Positions 34,093 to 41,626 of a stretch of 41,879 nt of DNA are shown one piece after another. A program made the translations under genes and the position numbers. The number at the start of each line of letters is the position of its first letter. Position 1 is the first letter of the stretch. The stretch comes from an uncultured Planctomycetota bacterium (GTDB lineage: Bacteria > Planctomycetota > Phycisphaerae > Sedimentisphaerales > UBA12454), in NCBI GenBank assembly GCA_903847315.1, contig CAINDG010000029.1, forward strand, positions 1 to 41,879, read 5' to 3'. A model generated the notes under the pieces. The model was not told the origin of the DNA. It searched no databases and worked only from the letters and a program-made list of their open reading frames with translations.

Positions 34093-35792
34093 TAGTCCAC
34101 CTGCATATCAACAACGCGATATAATTCTTCCAGTGAAGTCGAACCGGCAAGAACGTGCTGGAGTCCGCTTGTTTTTAATGTTTTCATACCCTCACTTATT
34201 GCTTTCCGTTTTATCTCGGTATCGCTTTTGCCTGCGATCATCATATCTCGAATTGCGGCTGTAACAGGCAGTATTTCGTATATTGATTTTCTTCCCATGT
34301 AACCGGTTTTGGCGCAGTTATCGCAGCCGCTGTTGCGATAAAGAACCATATCCGCCGGGGCATTGGCAAAAAACTGTTTTTTAATCTGCGGGTCGGGCGT
34401 ATAAGACTCTTTGCAGGATGAGCAGGATGTTCTGATAAGTCTTTGAGCGACGGCGCCGAGCAGAGACGAGGCAATCATAAAAGACGGTACGCCGAGATTT
34501 ATCAGACGGGATATCGCGCCTGCCGCGTCGTTGGTATGAAGGGTCGAAAGAACCAAATGACCGGTCATCGCGGCGCTGACGGCAATTTCTGCTGTCTCAA
34601 AGTCTCTGATTTCGCCAATCAGGATAACATCCGGGTCCTGTCTTAAAATGCTCCTCAACGCAGAGGCGAATGTCAGTCCTGCACGCAGGTTGGTTTGCAC
34701 CTGCGTAATGCCCGCCAATCTGTATTCGACAGGGTCTTCTACGGTTACAATATTATTTTTGCCGGTATTCAGAAGCTGCAAAAGAGAATAAAGCGTTGTG
34801 GTTTTGCCGCTTCCTGTAGGGCCGGTAAGAAGAATCATTCCATAAGGATTATCGGTAAGTTTTCTGATGCGCTGGTTGTCGAATGGGTCCGGGGCGATAT
34901 TGTTGAGGTTCCACTTGCTGCCGCTTTTGTTGAGAATTCTTATAACAAGTTTTTCGCCAACGATGGAAGGCAAAGAGGAAACTCGCAGGTCGTATTCCTT
35001 GTCGTGATGAGTTGTTGTGATATGACCGTCCTGAGGCAGACGTTTTTCGGCTATATCCATATTCGCGAGAATTTTAAGATGACTGATTATTTCCGCCTGC
35101 GCTGAAGAGGGGATATCGAGCTCTTTTCGAAGGATACCGTCGATTCTATATCTGACCGCCATATCTTTTTCCTGCGGTTCGATATGAATATCACTTGCTC
35201 GCGAGTCAATCGCGCCGCTGAGAATCGACGCTACAAGACTGCTGACAGGGTCATGACTTTCCTGAAGCTGGTCAAGAACTGCCGAGACCTGCTTTTCCTG
35301 CTCGGCATTTTTTTTGAGTCTCATCGAGGCAATCGTCTGCTTGGTTACGTTCTGAACGTTGAAATGATAACGGATAGCGCCCTTTATCGCGTTTGGCGTC
35401 GCCGCCACGGGTATGACCTTGCAGCCCGTCCGCATTTCTATCTGGTCCCGAATTGCAAGGTTCATCGGCGAACTCATCGCCACGTAAAGTTTGTCTCCTT
35501 CCATACGAATACCGATAAGATTCTGCTCGTTCGACAGTTCATAAGGAATCAAATGCGCCGCGATTGGCTCAATCATATCAGGCGAAAGATTTACAAAATC
35601 GATTTTCTGACTCAAAGCGATAAGTTTGGCCAGCTGATCGTCGGTGGCGAGATTGTTTTCCTTCAGGTACATTATAATGTTTTTGCCGCTTTGAGCGCAC
35701 TGCTCATACAATTTGGTAAGCTTTTCTTCATCTGCGATGCCCAGACGGATAATCTCGTCAAATAACGAATTGTCAGTTTGCAATTTTGTCAT
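34092..35792 (-). CDS. gspE: Assembly ATPase (GspE/PilB)
   Basis: A 566-residue hexameric ATPase that powers pilus or pseudopilus extension. The N-terminal MshEN-type domain (residues about 1-140) carries repeats such as LATDDQLAKLIALSQKIDFV; in some homologues this domain binds cyclic di-GMP. The catalytic part has Walker A GPTGSGKTTTLY, an Asp box around VTVEDPVEY, Walker B DPDVILIGEIRD, and the His box TGHLVLSTLHTNDA. A CxxC...CxxC zinc site (TSCSSC, GCDNC) is present near residues 448 and 482. I chose ATG at 35792; a GTG four codons upstream (35804) is possible. It heads the operon and is divergent from the response regulator. Confidence 0.95.
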   Translation of the reverse strand: MTKLQTDNSLFDEIIRLGIADEEKLTKLYEQCAQSGKNIIMYLKENNLATDDQLAKLIALSQKIDFVNLSPDMIEPIAAHLIPYELSNEQNLIGIRMEGDKLYVAMSSPMNLAIRDQIEMRTGCKVIPVAATPNAIKGAIRYHFNVQNVTKQTIASMRLKKNAEQEKQVSAVLDQLQESHDPVSSLVASILSGAIDSRASDIHIEPQEKDMAVRYRIDGILRKELDIPSSAQAEIISHLKILANMDIAEKRLPQDGHITTTHHDKEYDLRVSSLPSIVGEKLVIRILNKSGSKWNLNNIAPDPFDNQRIRKLTDNPYGMILLTGPTGSGKTTTLYSLLQLLNTGKNNIVTVEDPVEYRLAGITQVQTNLRAGLTFASALRSILRQDPDVILIGEIRDFETAEIAVSAAMTGHLVLSTLHTNDAAGAISRLINLGVPSFMIASSLLGAVAQRLIRTSCSSCKESYTPDPQIKKQFFANAPADMVLYRNSGCDNCAKTGYMGRKSIYEILPVTAAIRDMMIAGKSDTEIKRKAISEGMKTLKTSGLQHVLAGSTSLEELYRVVDMQVD

Positions 35793-35905
35793 AAAAAATC
35801 TCACATAATATCAACATACTTTTAGCGCATTATAAAAATCGTCATAAACCCCCTTAGGCTTAACGAAGGATTGAATAAGTTGGCTGGTTTCACAAGGACC
35901 GATAA

Positions 35906-35949
35906 TACTACGGACCCGAATAATAAACTGTCCCGTCAATGCCGTAGTA
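35906..35949. promoter_or_regulatory. Hairpin in the gspE/response-regulator divergent region
   Basis: TACTACGG (35906-35913) and CCGTAGTA (35942-35949) form an 8-bp stem with a 28-base loop. A second hairpin, CTTTTCCGA/TCGAAAAG, follows at 35979-35998, just upstream of the response-regulator ribosome-binding site. Both lie in the 238-base divergent promoter region of the secretion operon and the two-component genes. They could be operators or part of a leader RNA. I do not recognise a riboswitch class. Confidence 0.4.
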
Positions 35950-36030
35950 CTAATATATATGGTTTTTGCTTAAAATCTCTTTTCCGATGGTCGAAAAGGA
36001 ACTGGCGGAAACTTTTTATAGGAAAAAACT

Positions 36031-36429
36031 ATGCTTGGTCTATTTAAATTCAAAAAGAAAACAGCGACTATTCTCGTAGTGGACGATGAACCCGACCTTA
36101 TCAGCACGGTCAAAACCCGTCTCGAATGGAACGAGTTCAAGGTGGAAACGGCCGCTGACGGCCAGGAAGGGCTCGAAAAAGCTTCTTCTTTAAGACCTGA
36201 CCTTATACTGCTTGACTGCAATATGCCTGAAATGTCGGGACTTGAAATGCTTGATCATCTGCGGCAGAGCAGCGAATTAAAGAATATTCCTGTGATAATG
36301 TTAACAGCCGTCTTCGCTCCGAATGACATCGCGGCCGCCAAAGAGCTTGGCATATCCGACTACATTACGAAACCGTTCGATTTTTCACAACTGCTTGAAA
36401 AAATTTCGCAGATTCTCGATAAAAGATGA
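36031..36429 (+). CDS. Receiver-only response regulator
   Basis: A 132-residue CheY-like protein consisting only of a receiver domain. Conserved residues are D18/D19 (VVDDEPD), phosphoacceptor D62 (LILLDCNMPEMSG), T92 (MLTAVF) and K114 (ITKPFD). There is no output domain, so it must act by protein contact, as CheY or PilG/PilH proteins do in pilus control. The ATG follows TAGGAA at 8 bases. It is divergent from gspE and co-oriented with the histidine kinase, from which it is separated by one inverted-repeat element. Control of the pilus by this pair is inference from location. Confidence 0.93.
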   Translation: MLGLFKFKKKTATILVVDDEPDLISTVKTRLEWNEFKVETAADGQEGLEKASSLRPDLILLDCNMPEMSGLEMLDHLRQSSELKNIPVIMLTAVFAPNDIAAAKELGISDYITKPFDFSQLLEKISQILDKR

Positions 36430-36430
36430 G

Positions 36431-36539
36431 TCCCGCACCTTCTAAATATTCAATGTATTACGCCTCAGGGTATTGGTGCTGGATGTATCGTATATTTCTT
36501 TTGAATAACATAAAAAATAAGATTACAGAAGGTGCGGGA
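36431..36539 (+). repeat. Inverted-repeat element between response regulator and kinase
   Basis: TCCCGCACCTTCT (36431-36443) and its exact complement AGAAGGTGCGGGA (36527-36539) bound a 109-base segment that fills the whole gap. The left arm starts two bases after the response-regulator stop. The last base of the right arm is the A of the kinase ATG. The right arm contains AGAAGG, 6 bases before that ATG, so the repeat itself carries the kinase ribosome-binding site and pairing of the arms would hide it. The CCCGCACC core links it to the elements at 37833 and 30920. Confidence 0.7.
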
Positions 36540-37801
36540 TGAAACCCCAAGAACCAGCCAGCAACATTCCTTTTGTCCAGCCGCCCGCCGGCGAGACGCT
36601 TGAAAACCTTATAGAACACAAACGCAAAAACCTCGAAGCCATCTTCGATGCCGTTCCTGTCGGCTTGCTCCTGCTCGATGAAAACCTCACTGTCGTCAGA
36701 GTCAATGATGCAATTCGCAAAATGATAGGGAAAGATTACAGCCAAATAATCAACAGGACCATTGGCAATGCCCTGGACTGTCAAACCATAGCAATAGAGT
36801 CAAACGTATGCGGCTCAGGCCAATACTGCAAAAAATGCCCTTTAATACAGAATATTCAGAAAGTTGTTGAAACCTCACAGCCTGTTCACCAGGTTGAATT
36901 TCAAAGCCGGACCCATTTTCAGGATAGAGCCGTAAAACCGTGGTTTGCTTTAAGCGTTGAGCCGGTAACCATTGAAGGCCGCAGGCATATTGTCGTCTGC
37001 CTTAACGATATTACTGTTAGAAAACTTGCCGAAGAAAAATTAATCGAGACAATGGAGATAAAATCCCAGTTCATTTCAACTGTTTCGCACGAACTTCGAA
37101 CGCCGCTTACCGCAATCAAAGAAGGACTGAACATTGTCCTTGAAGAAGAAGCGGGAACATTAAATAAAAAACAGAAGCAGTTCCTCGAGCTTTCAAAAAG
37201 AAACGTCGAACGCCTCAATGGACTCGTTAACGATGTGCTGGATTTCCAAAAGCTCGAGTCAGGCAGTATGAAATTTGATTTTGCGCTCGGCAATATAGCC
37301 GATGCGGTAAAAGAAGCCGCCGAAATAATGTCCCCGATGGCTAAAAAGGCCGGTATCAGTATTACTGTTGAGGTTGAGCCTGATATTTTCAGGTCTGTAT
37401 TTGACCATAATAAAATAATTTATGCAGTCACCAATCTGCTCAGTAATGCGATAAAATTCACCCCGGCAGGGGGGAAAGTCTCGGCTAAAGTCCAACTGCA
37501 AAACGATGAAATTATTATCGCTATCTCCGATACTGGTATGGGAATCCCGAAAGAGGACCTGTCAAAAATCTTTGAAAGGTTCTATCGGGTAAAAAGGCCG
37601 GGAAAGGAAATCCCCGGCACTGGACTTGGCCTGCCGATTGTCGCACAGATAATCACTCACCACGGCGGGAGAATAATGGTTGAAAGCGAACTTGACAAGG
37701 GAACGACTTTCACGATTTTTCTGCCCCGAAGGCCCCCAGCCGATTTAGACCAGCTCTCCACCGCCGGCGACGAAACAATCGAAAAAACCATTACCCAATA
37801 A
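36539..37801 (+). CDS. PAS-domain sensor histidine kinase with Cys cluster
   Basis: A 420-residue cytoplasmic kinase with no TM helix. A PAS domain covers about residues 28-155 and includes C81, C91, C97 and C100 (CQTI... NVCGSGQYCKKCPL). It is followed by HisKA (H184 in FISTVSHELRTPLTAI) and HATPase_c with N box NLLSNAIKFTP, G1 ISDTGMGIP, F box FERFYR and G2 PGTGLGLPIV. The four-Cys pattern within PAS recurs in kinases of anaerobes and suggests a metal, Fe-S or redox sensor. The likely partner is the receiver-only protein just upstream. Its ribosome-binding site lies within an inverted repeat. It is followed by another hairpin element. Confidence 0.93.
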   Translation: MKPQEPASNIPFVQPPAGETLENLIEHKRKNLEAIFDAVPVGLLLLDENLTVVRVNDAIRKMIGKDYSQIINRTIGNALDCQTIAIESNVCGSGQYCKKCPLIQNIQKVVETSQPVHQVEFQSRTHFQDRAVKPWFALSVEPVTIEGRRHIVVCLNDITVRKLAEEKLIETMEIKSQFISTVSHELRTPLTAIKEGLNIVLEEEAGTLNKKQKQFLELSKRNVERLNGLVNDVLDFQKLESGSMKFDFALGNIADAVKEAAEIMSPMAKKAGISITVEVEPDIFRSVFDHNKIIYAVTNLLSNAIKFTPAGGKVSAKVQLQNDEIIIAISDTGMGIPKEDLSKIFERFYRVKRPGKEIPGTGLGLPIVAQIITHHGGRIMVESELDKGTTFTIFLPRRPPADLDQLSTAGDETIEKTITQ

Positions 37802-37832
37802 TTATTTATTATCACTGCCCTTTACTGCTTGT

Positions 37833-37894
37833 CCCGCACCAATTACCTATTCAATTATTTCTATTATCACCACGGTATAATGAATTGGTGCGGG
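37833..37894. repeat. Third CCCGCACC inverted-repeat element
   Basis: CCCGCACCAATT (37833-37844) and AATTGGTGCGGG (37883-37894) form a perfect 12-bp inverted repeat around a 38-base AT-rich centre. The core CACCAATT is shared with the element in the gspJ-like gene, and GTCCCGCACC with the element before the kinase. It lies between the 3' ends of two convergent genes, where it could be a bidirectional terminator-like structure, although no T-run follows. Confidence 0.65.
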
Positions 37895-37968
37895 GTTCAC
37901 CCTTCTCACTTTTCTTACTTTTCACACCCTTCTTACTTTATTCCATCCCCGCTTCGGCGCAGGGTTTG

Positions 37969-39213
37969 TTATTCCAATTTTAATTTTGTATAGACTATGC
38001 CTTCACTTGTTCGAAAAACAACGTGCAAATTATTATCCTCATCAAATTCGACAGAAAAATATTTTTTGAAAATAACGTCCGAAACCATAGTAGCACCGGT
38101 TAGGATGATTCTCTCATCACTCCATCTATCATCTTTTTTTGTCTTATAGACAATATTGCCATTATAATCGAGCCAGAAAACATACACATTCCCGGCAGAA
38201 TCAAGTTTGACCAAAGGGACAAATCCTTTGGCAATTTTAACAGCATTAACAGTTGAATTATTATCACACTGAAAATAATAAATATCCGACGTAATTTTTT
38301 GTATATCGTTCTGAGGAGATCCCCGGAAAGGATATTTATGAAATGAAAACACAATAAATGCATTGCTATCATTAACAGCTAATGACAAAGGACCAAATTT
38401 ATAACTGCCGGGGCCTGACTTTATTTCGTAAATATTACTGCTTCGGACAACTTGTTCCTCTTTAGGATTGTAACATGCATAATATAAAACGACGGGCGAA
38501 TTTGGTTCTAATACACCATCATGTTCTTTCGGGTGCCTAAGACCTAAACAATGAATCATTTCTACAGTACTTACATATTCCTTGATATTAAAGTCTTCGT
38601 ACTTCTTGCCTCCATATTTAATTTTCTTATATTCTGAAATTTCACCATTATTTATTTCTGCCAAATAAGGTTTTGCATAACCGGAAATATGTCCACCACC
38701 TAAACAACGTGTAAATGCCTCAACTCCCAAAAAAGTTTCCTGATTACTAAGAATATAATATTTGCCCGGCATTTGTGGAACAGGGATAAGGCGTCCGAGA
38801 GGAGTATCCTGTAGCTTTATAGGAATTTTAATGTATGCCGCTGGCTTGCCGAATCCTTTTTGAATATCGTATATGTTAATACCTGAATACCTATAACGCT
38901 CCGGAGAAATAACAAACGCAAGCATTGCATGGTCATTTTCTACAAACCCATTAAGAAATATGTTGTTTTTTCTGTCTATATCTACTGTTTTTAAATTATT
39001 CTGTGTATAGAGAAAAAGGTGTTTTAAATCATCTATTAAGATAGAAGCCTTGCCGTCTCTGGTTAGAAAAATACTAAACGAGTGAAGATAGTAAGAATCA
39101 AATCCACCTTCTGGAATGACAACCTTTCTTTCCATGACTGTGGCTCCAAAACTAAGAGTACAGATTACTAAGACAATTAATAAAACCTCTTTTCTTAATT
39201 TAATCTCAACCAT
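37969..39213 (-). CDS. Secreted protein of unknown function, possible beta-propeller
   Basis: With the ATG at 39213 this is a 414-residue protein. It begins MVEIKLRKEVLLIVLVICTLSFGAT, a signal peptide, and continues as an all-beta sequence with recurring LDSAGNVYVFWLDYNGN and FDEDNNLHVVFRTSEG segments. Such repeats are typical of beta-propeller or BNR-like blades. An upstream ATG at 39240 lacks a ribosome-binding site, whereas 39213 has AGGA 9 bases before it. The A+T content looks higher than that of the neighbouring genes. I do not recognise a family. It is not tied to the pilus genes by operon structure. Confidence 0.75.
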   Translation of the reverse strand: MVEIKLRKEVLLIVLVICTLSFGATVMERKVVIPEGGFDSYYLHSFSIFLTRDGKASILIDDLKHLFLYTQNNLKTVDIDRKNNIFLNGFVENDHAMLAFVISPERYRYSGINIYDIQKGFGKPAAYIKIPIKLQDTPLGRLIPVPQMPGKYYILSNQETFLGVEAFTRCLGGGHISGYAKPYLAEINNGEISEYKKIKYGGKKYEDFNIKEYVSTVEMIHCLGLRHPKEHDGVLEPNSPVVLYYACYNPKEEQVVRSSNIYEIKSGPGSYKFGPLSLAVNDSNAFIVFSFHKYPFRGSPQNDIQKITSDIYYFQCDNNSTVNAVKIAKGFVPLVKLDSAGNVYVFWLDYNGNIVYKTKKDDRWSDERIILTGATMVSDVIFKKYFSVEFDEDNNLHVVFRTSEGIVYTKLKLE

Positions 39214-39338
39214 TTTTCTGTATCCTAAATTAAATACCATAATAATAGGGAACGCCTGCCTATTTTTGAATTTTGCTTTGCCTGCCCTGTGAGATGTCGC
39301 AACTATCTCATCGGGGTTCGACGTTAAGTTTTAAATAT

Positions 39339-39371
39339 CTTCGTGTCTTGGTGTCTTAGTGGCTACGGTTT
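39339..39371. repeat. Dispersed GTGTC-rich intergenic repeat
   Basis: CTTCGTGTCTTGGTGTCTTAG followed by TGGC resembles a dispersed intergenic repeat I recall from many bacterial genomes and the related stretch before purA at 4631. It abuts the stop codon of the rubrerythrin-like gene. No function is known to me. Confidence 0.35.
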
Positions 39372-39848
39372 TTATTTCGACGGCTTATTTTTGCTGGCTT
39401 TGAATATCTCGTATTCGAGTTCGAACCTTATTTTATGACCTGCTTCCTCTTCAGCCAGTTCTGTTAGGACATCACGAAGTGATTGTTTGGTTACTGCGGG
39501 TATCAGGTCGATATACAATTTAAAGGATGCTTTTTCTTTTTGGATTGCCAGCATTAGCAGGCCCTCGTAGTCCAGTTGCATAACTTTTGTCATATCGACC
39601 ATATAATCGAGTGGTCTGGGGAGGGTATTGCTTTGTGCTGTATAAGGTTTTAATGTAATGCCGAGCTTCATTATTTCCAGTTCGAGTCTTGCTTTATGTT
39701 CGAGTTCTTCGACTGCGAACTCGCTGCAAAGTTCACGGAGTTGCGGATTATCCGTATATTGTGAAAGGAGGTTATAGAAGACATTAGCCTCTATTTCTCT
39801 GCCGATAGCCGCACGCAGCAGATCTTCTACGCTATCAAGATTTGTCAT
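39372..39848 (-). CDS. Rubrerythrin/ferritin-like diiron protein
   Basis: A 158-residue four-helix-bundle protein. Metal ligands are visible in pairs: E in AIGREIEANVFY, ExxH in EELEHKARLE, E in AIQKEKASFKLY, and ExxH in EEEAGHKIRFE. This is the rubrerythrin-type diiron site. No C-terminal rubredoxin domain is present, so it is the erythrin-like short form. These proteins reduce peroxide in anaerobes or handle iron. I start at ATG 39848 because GGAGGG lies 6 bases upstream; the frame is open to 39899 but the extra 17 residues are not family-like. It fits an anaerobic or microaerophilic lifestyle. Confidence 0.88.
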   Translation of the reverse strand: MTNLDSVEDLLRAAIGREIEANVFYNLLSQYTDNPQLRELCSEFAVEELEHKARLELEIMKLGITLKPYTAQSNTLPRPLDYMVDMTKVMQLDYEGLLMLAIQKEKASFKLYIDLIPAVTKQSLRDVLTELAEEEAGHKIRFELEYEIFKASKNKPSK

Positions 39849-39924
39849 TTTTTGCCCTCCCCATTGGCAGCGATAAGCTGCCTGTTTTACTTTGGGCAAT
39901 ATCTTATATTATGTGTTTTTTTGT

Positions 39925-40122
39925 CCTATCCGCGCAAGATGCATATTTTTGTTTTGAATGCGTAATATCGCCGACTTAGCGGAATATTATGCATATTTTC
40001 GTTTGGAATGCGCAGTACCGCGAAATCAGCAAGATATCATGCGTCCCATATGCGTAGTACCGCGAAATCAGCAGAATATTATACGTCTTTTTGTCTTGTC
40101 TGCACAAGGCCGCAAAATCAAC
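39925..40122. repeat. Degenerate tandem repeats on the 3' side of tRNA-Ser
   Basis: Four to five imperfect copies of a 40-50 base unit run up to the tRNA gene. The best pair is ATGCGCAGTACCGCGAAATC at 40009 and ATGCGTAGTACCGCGAAATC at 40050, each followed by AGCA-rAATATyAT. Further copies start at 39958 and about 40101, more diverged, with TTTTTGTCTTG or TTTTTGTTTTG between them. Open frames across them are repeat shadows. The array would be in the 3' trailer of the tRNA transcript. Confidence 0.65.
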
Positions 40123-40212
40123 GGAGAGGGCGAGATTCGAACTCGCGGTACGAGCATTCACCCGTACGACGGTTTAGCAAACCGTTGCCTTCAGCCTCTC
40201 GGCCACCTCTCC
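40123..40212 (-). tRNA. serT: tRNA-Ser, anticodon GCT
   Basis: The - strand reads GGAGAGGTGGCCGAGAGGCT and onward as a 90-base class II tRNA. The acceptor stem GGAGAGG pairs with CCTCTCC. The anticodon stem-loop CGGTTTGCTAAACCG gives anticodon GCT, which decodes AGC/AGU serine codons. A long variable arm (GTACGGGTGAATGCTCGTAC) marks it as serine. The T loop GTTCGAATC is standard. CCA is not encoded. The symbol is a generic label for a serine tRNA. Flanking repeats lie on both sides and no integrase is present. Confidence 0.95.
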
Positions 40213-40318
40213 AGGTTCAATTCAATCTTTATATAGTTCTACTTTACACTAGATTCAGTTCAACCCTTATCCAGCTTCAGTTCAACCTTTATTCGGTTTC
40301 ACTTTACACCCAATCAGG
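40213..40318. repeat. Degenerate repeats on the 5' side of tRNA-Ser
   Basis: Two full and one partial copy of a 38-base unit: AGGTTCAATTCAATCTTTAT... at 40213, AGATTCAGTTCAACCCTTAT at about 40251, and AGCTTCAGTTCAACCTTTAT at about 40273. The full units end in TTTACAC. They differ from the repeats on the other side of the tRNA. This is upstream of the tRNA, so promoter elements must lie within or beyond them. Confidence 0.55.
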
Positions 40319-40649
40319 CAATATTGCAAGAAGATTAAAAAAGTAGGGAATAAGGATAGATAATGAAGCGATGGCACTTTTAAGCCTTAGTTCCCATAAT
40401 ACTTATAAGAGGTAATTTCAGCTTTCCCGTCCTACCGTACTTAAGACCTATAAATTCGTAGGAATTCTCTTTTAAGGGCTATTTAATGCAGAACTTGGCG
40501 TTTCTTTGCAGTTATTTATTATATTTAAGTAATTAAGACTCCCCTAATTCATGCCGATGAAAAAATCGAAATACGGATGCCCAGAGTCTCTTGTGTAGGG
40601 GGACCATGGAAAATAATGGCTAACTAAATTCAAGTTTAAGGAGTGAAAA
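40319..40649. other. Leader and promoter region of the tandem pilin genes
   Basis: No gene is seen in these 331 bases. The start codon of the first pilin is preceded by AAGGAG at 40638-40643. Near 40490-40512 the sequence TTGGCG-TTTC-TTTGCA resembles a sigma-54 -24/-12 promoter, the type that often drives pilin genes, but the GG to GC spacing is 9 rather than 10 bases. A stretch ATAATACTTATAAGAGG at 40398-40414 loosely resembles one upstream of the response regulator (GATAATACTACGG at 35901). Confidence 0.4.
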
Positions 40650-41093
40650 ATGAAAGCGAACAAAGTAATTACAAGAGCCGGCTTCACATTAGTTGAGCTT
40701 GCGGTGGTCATTGTGATCATCGGCGTGTTGGCTGCATTTGCCGTACCGAGGTTCAAAGCTTCGGTCGAACGGTCAAAGGCCGCGGAAGCCTTCAACTACC
40801 TGTCAGCCGTACAGGCTGCCCAGGAACGTTACCATGCCAGACAGAGCACCTATGCGGACGATGTTAATAGCCTTGACATCAAGTTTACCGCACCGAAGTA
40901 TTTCACCGTTGGCACTGTTGCTGCGGGCAGAACTTCCGACCTCCAGGATTCCTGGACTTTGACTCTTGTTCGTGTTGGTGCATCAGCGGGTTATGGTGCG
41001 TACACAGTAACGTTTACCGAGGAAGGTTTCGATACCAGCCCGACAAAGAGCACAATAATGGCCCAGGACGAAATCAACCCAATGCAGACCTAA
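40650..41093 (+). CDS. Type IV pilin, first tandem copy
   Basis: A 147-residue major-pilin-type protein. The leader MKANKVITRAG is followed by mature FTLVELAVVIVIIGVLAAFA with Phe1 and Glu5. The globular part contains RYHARQSTYADDVNSLDIKF and a C-terminal region ending DEINPMQT. No Cys pair is present, so the usual D-loop disulfide is missing. The mature domain differs from the next gene at 16 of 136 positions (about 88% identity by my count). A strong AAGGAG precedes the ATG. It is the best candidate for the fibre subunit of the pilus machine encoded at 16-36 kb. Confidence 0.93.
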   Translation: MKANKVITRAGFTLVELAVVIVIIGVLAAFAVPRFKASVERSKAAEAFNYLSAVQAAQERYHARQSTYADDVNSLDIKFTAPKYFTVGTVAAGRTSDLQDSWTLTLVRVGASAGYGAYTVTFTEEGFDTSPTKSTIMAQDEINPMQT

Positions 41094-41144
41094 GATTGGT
41101 CAGAGTTTAATGTCTTAAATGGAAAGAATAATTAGGAGTAAAAA

Positions 41145-41582
41145 ATGAAAAAGGCAATTAAACAAAGTGGTTTCACACTGGTTGAGCTTGCGGTGGTCAT
41201 TGTGATCATCGGTGTGTTGGCTGCATTTGCCGTGCCGAGGTTCAAAGCTTCGGTCGAACGGTCAAAGGCCGCCGAAGCCTTCAACTACCTGTCAGCCATA
41301 CAGGCTGCCCAGGAGCGTTATCATGCCAGACAGAGCATCTATGCTGACGAAGTTAATAACCTTGACATCAAGTTTAGCGCACCGAAGTATTTCAGCGTTG
41401 GCGCTATTGCTGCCGGCCATACAAGCAGTCTCCAGGATTCCTGGACTTTGACTCTTACACGTATTGGCGCTTCTGCAGGTTATGGTGCGTACATGGTAAC
41501 GTTTACCGAGGAAGGTTTCGATACCGACCCAGCAAAGAGCACAATAATGGCTGAGGACGAAATCAACCCGATGCAGACTTAA
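41145..41582 (+). CDS. Type IV pilin, second tandem copy
   Basis: A 145-residue paralogue of the preceding pilin, with leader MKKAIKQSG and the same mature N-terminal 50 residues except one Val/Ile change. Differences cluster after residue 60 of the protein (for example YADEVNNLDIKFSAPKYFSV) and are mostly conservative. DNA identity is very high over the first 200 bases, which points to recent duplication or gene conversion. The leader sequences are unrelated in detail. It lies 51 bases after the first copy with its own GGAGT site, and a strong terminator follows, so the two form one transcription unit. Confidence 0.93.
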   Translation: MKKAIKQSGFTLVELAVVIVIIGVLAAFAVPRFKASVERSKAAEAFNYLSAIQAAQERYHARQSIYADEVNNLDIKFSAPKYFSVGAIAAGHTSSLQDSWTLTLTRIGASAGYGAYMVTFTEEGFDTDPAKSTIMAEDEINPMQT

Positions 41583-41626
41583 TCAGACATCTTGCTGTTG
41601 ACTTTGAAAGTTAATAAGATTTTTAC

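Noticed and set aside
35880-36030. Cyclic di-GMP riboswitch upstream of the response regulator
   Set aside because: The hairpins do not carry the conserved GEMM residues or tetraloop receptor.
39925-40122. CRISPR array next to the tRNA
   Set aside because: Units are degenerate, with unequal spacing and no unique spacers between constant repeats. No cas gene is present.
39958-40236. Open frames across the tRNA-Ser and its repeats, including a GEIRTRG peptide
   Set aside because: They are translations of the tRNA gene and flanking repeats. Such GEIRTRG-type peptides are a known artefact of serine tRNA genes.
40490-40512. Sigma-54 promoter (TTGGCG...TTTGCA) before the first pilin
   Set aside because: The GG and GC elements are separated by 9 bases, and sigma-54 promoters need 10. 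A second look-alike (TGGCACTTTTAAGCC, 40373) has the same fault.
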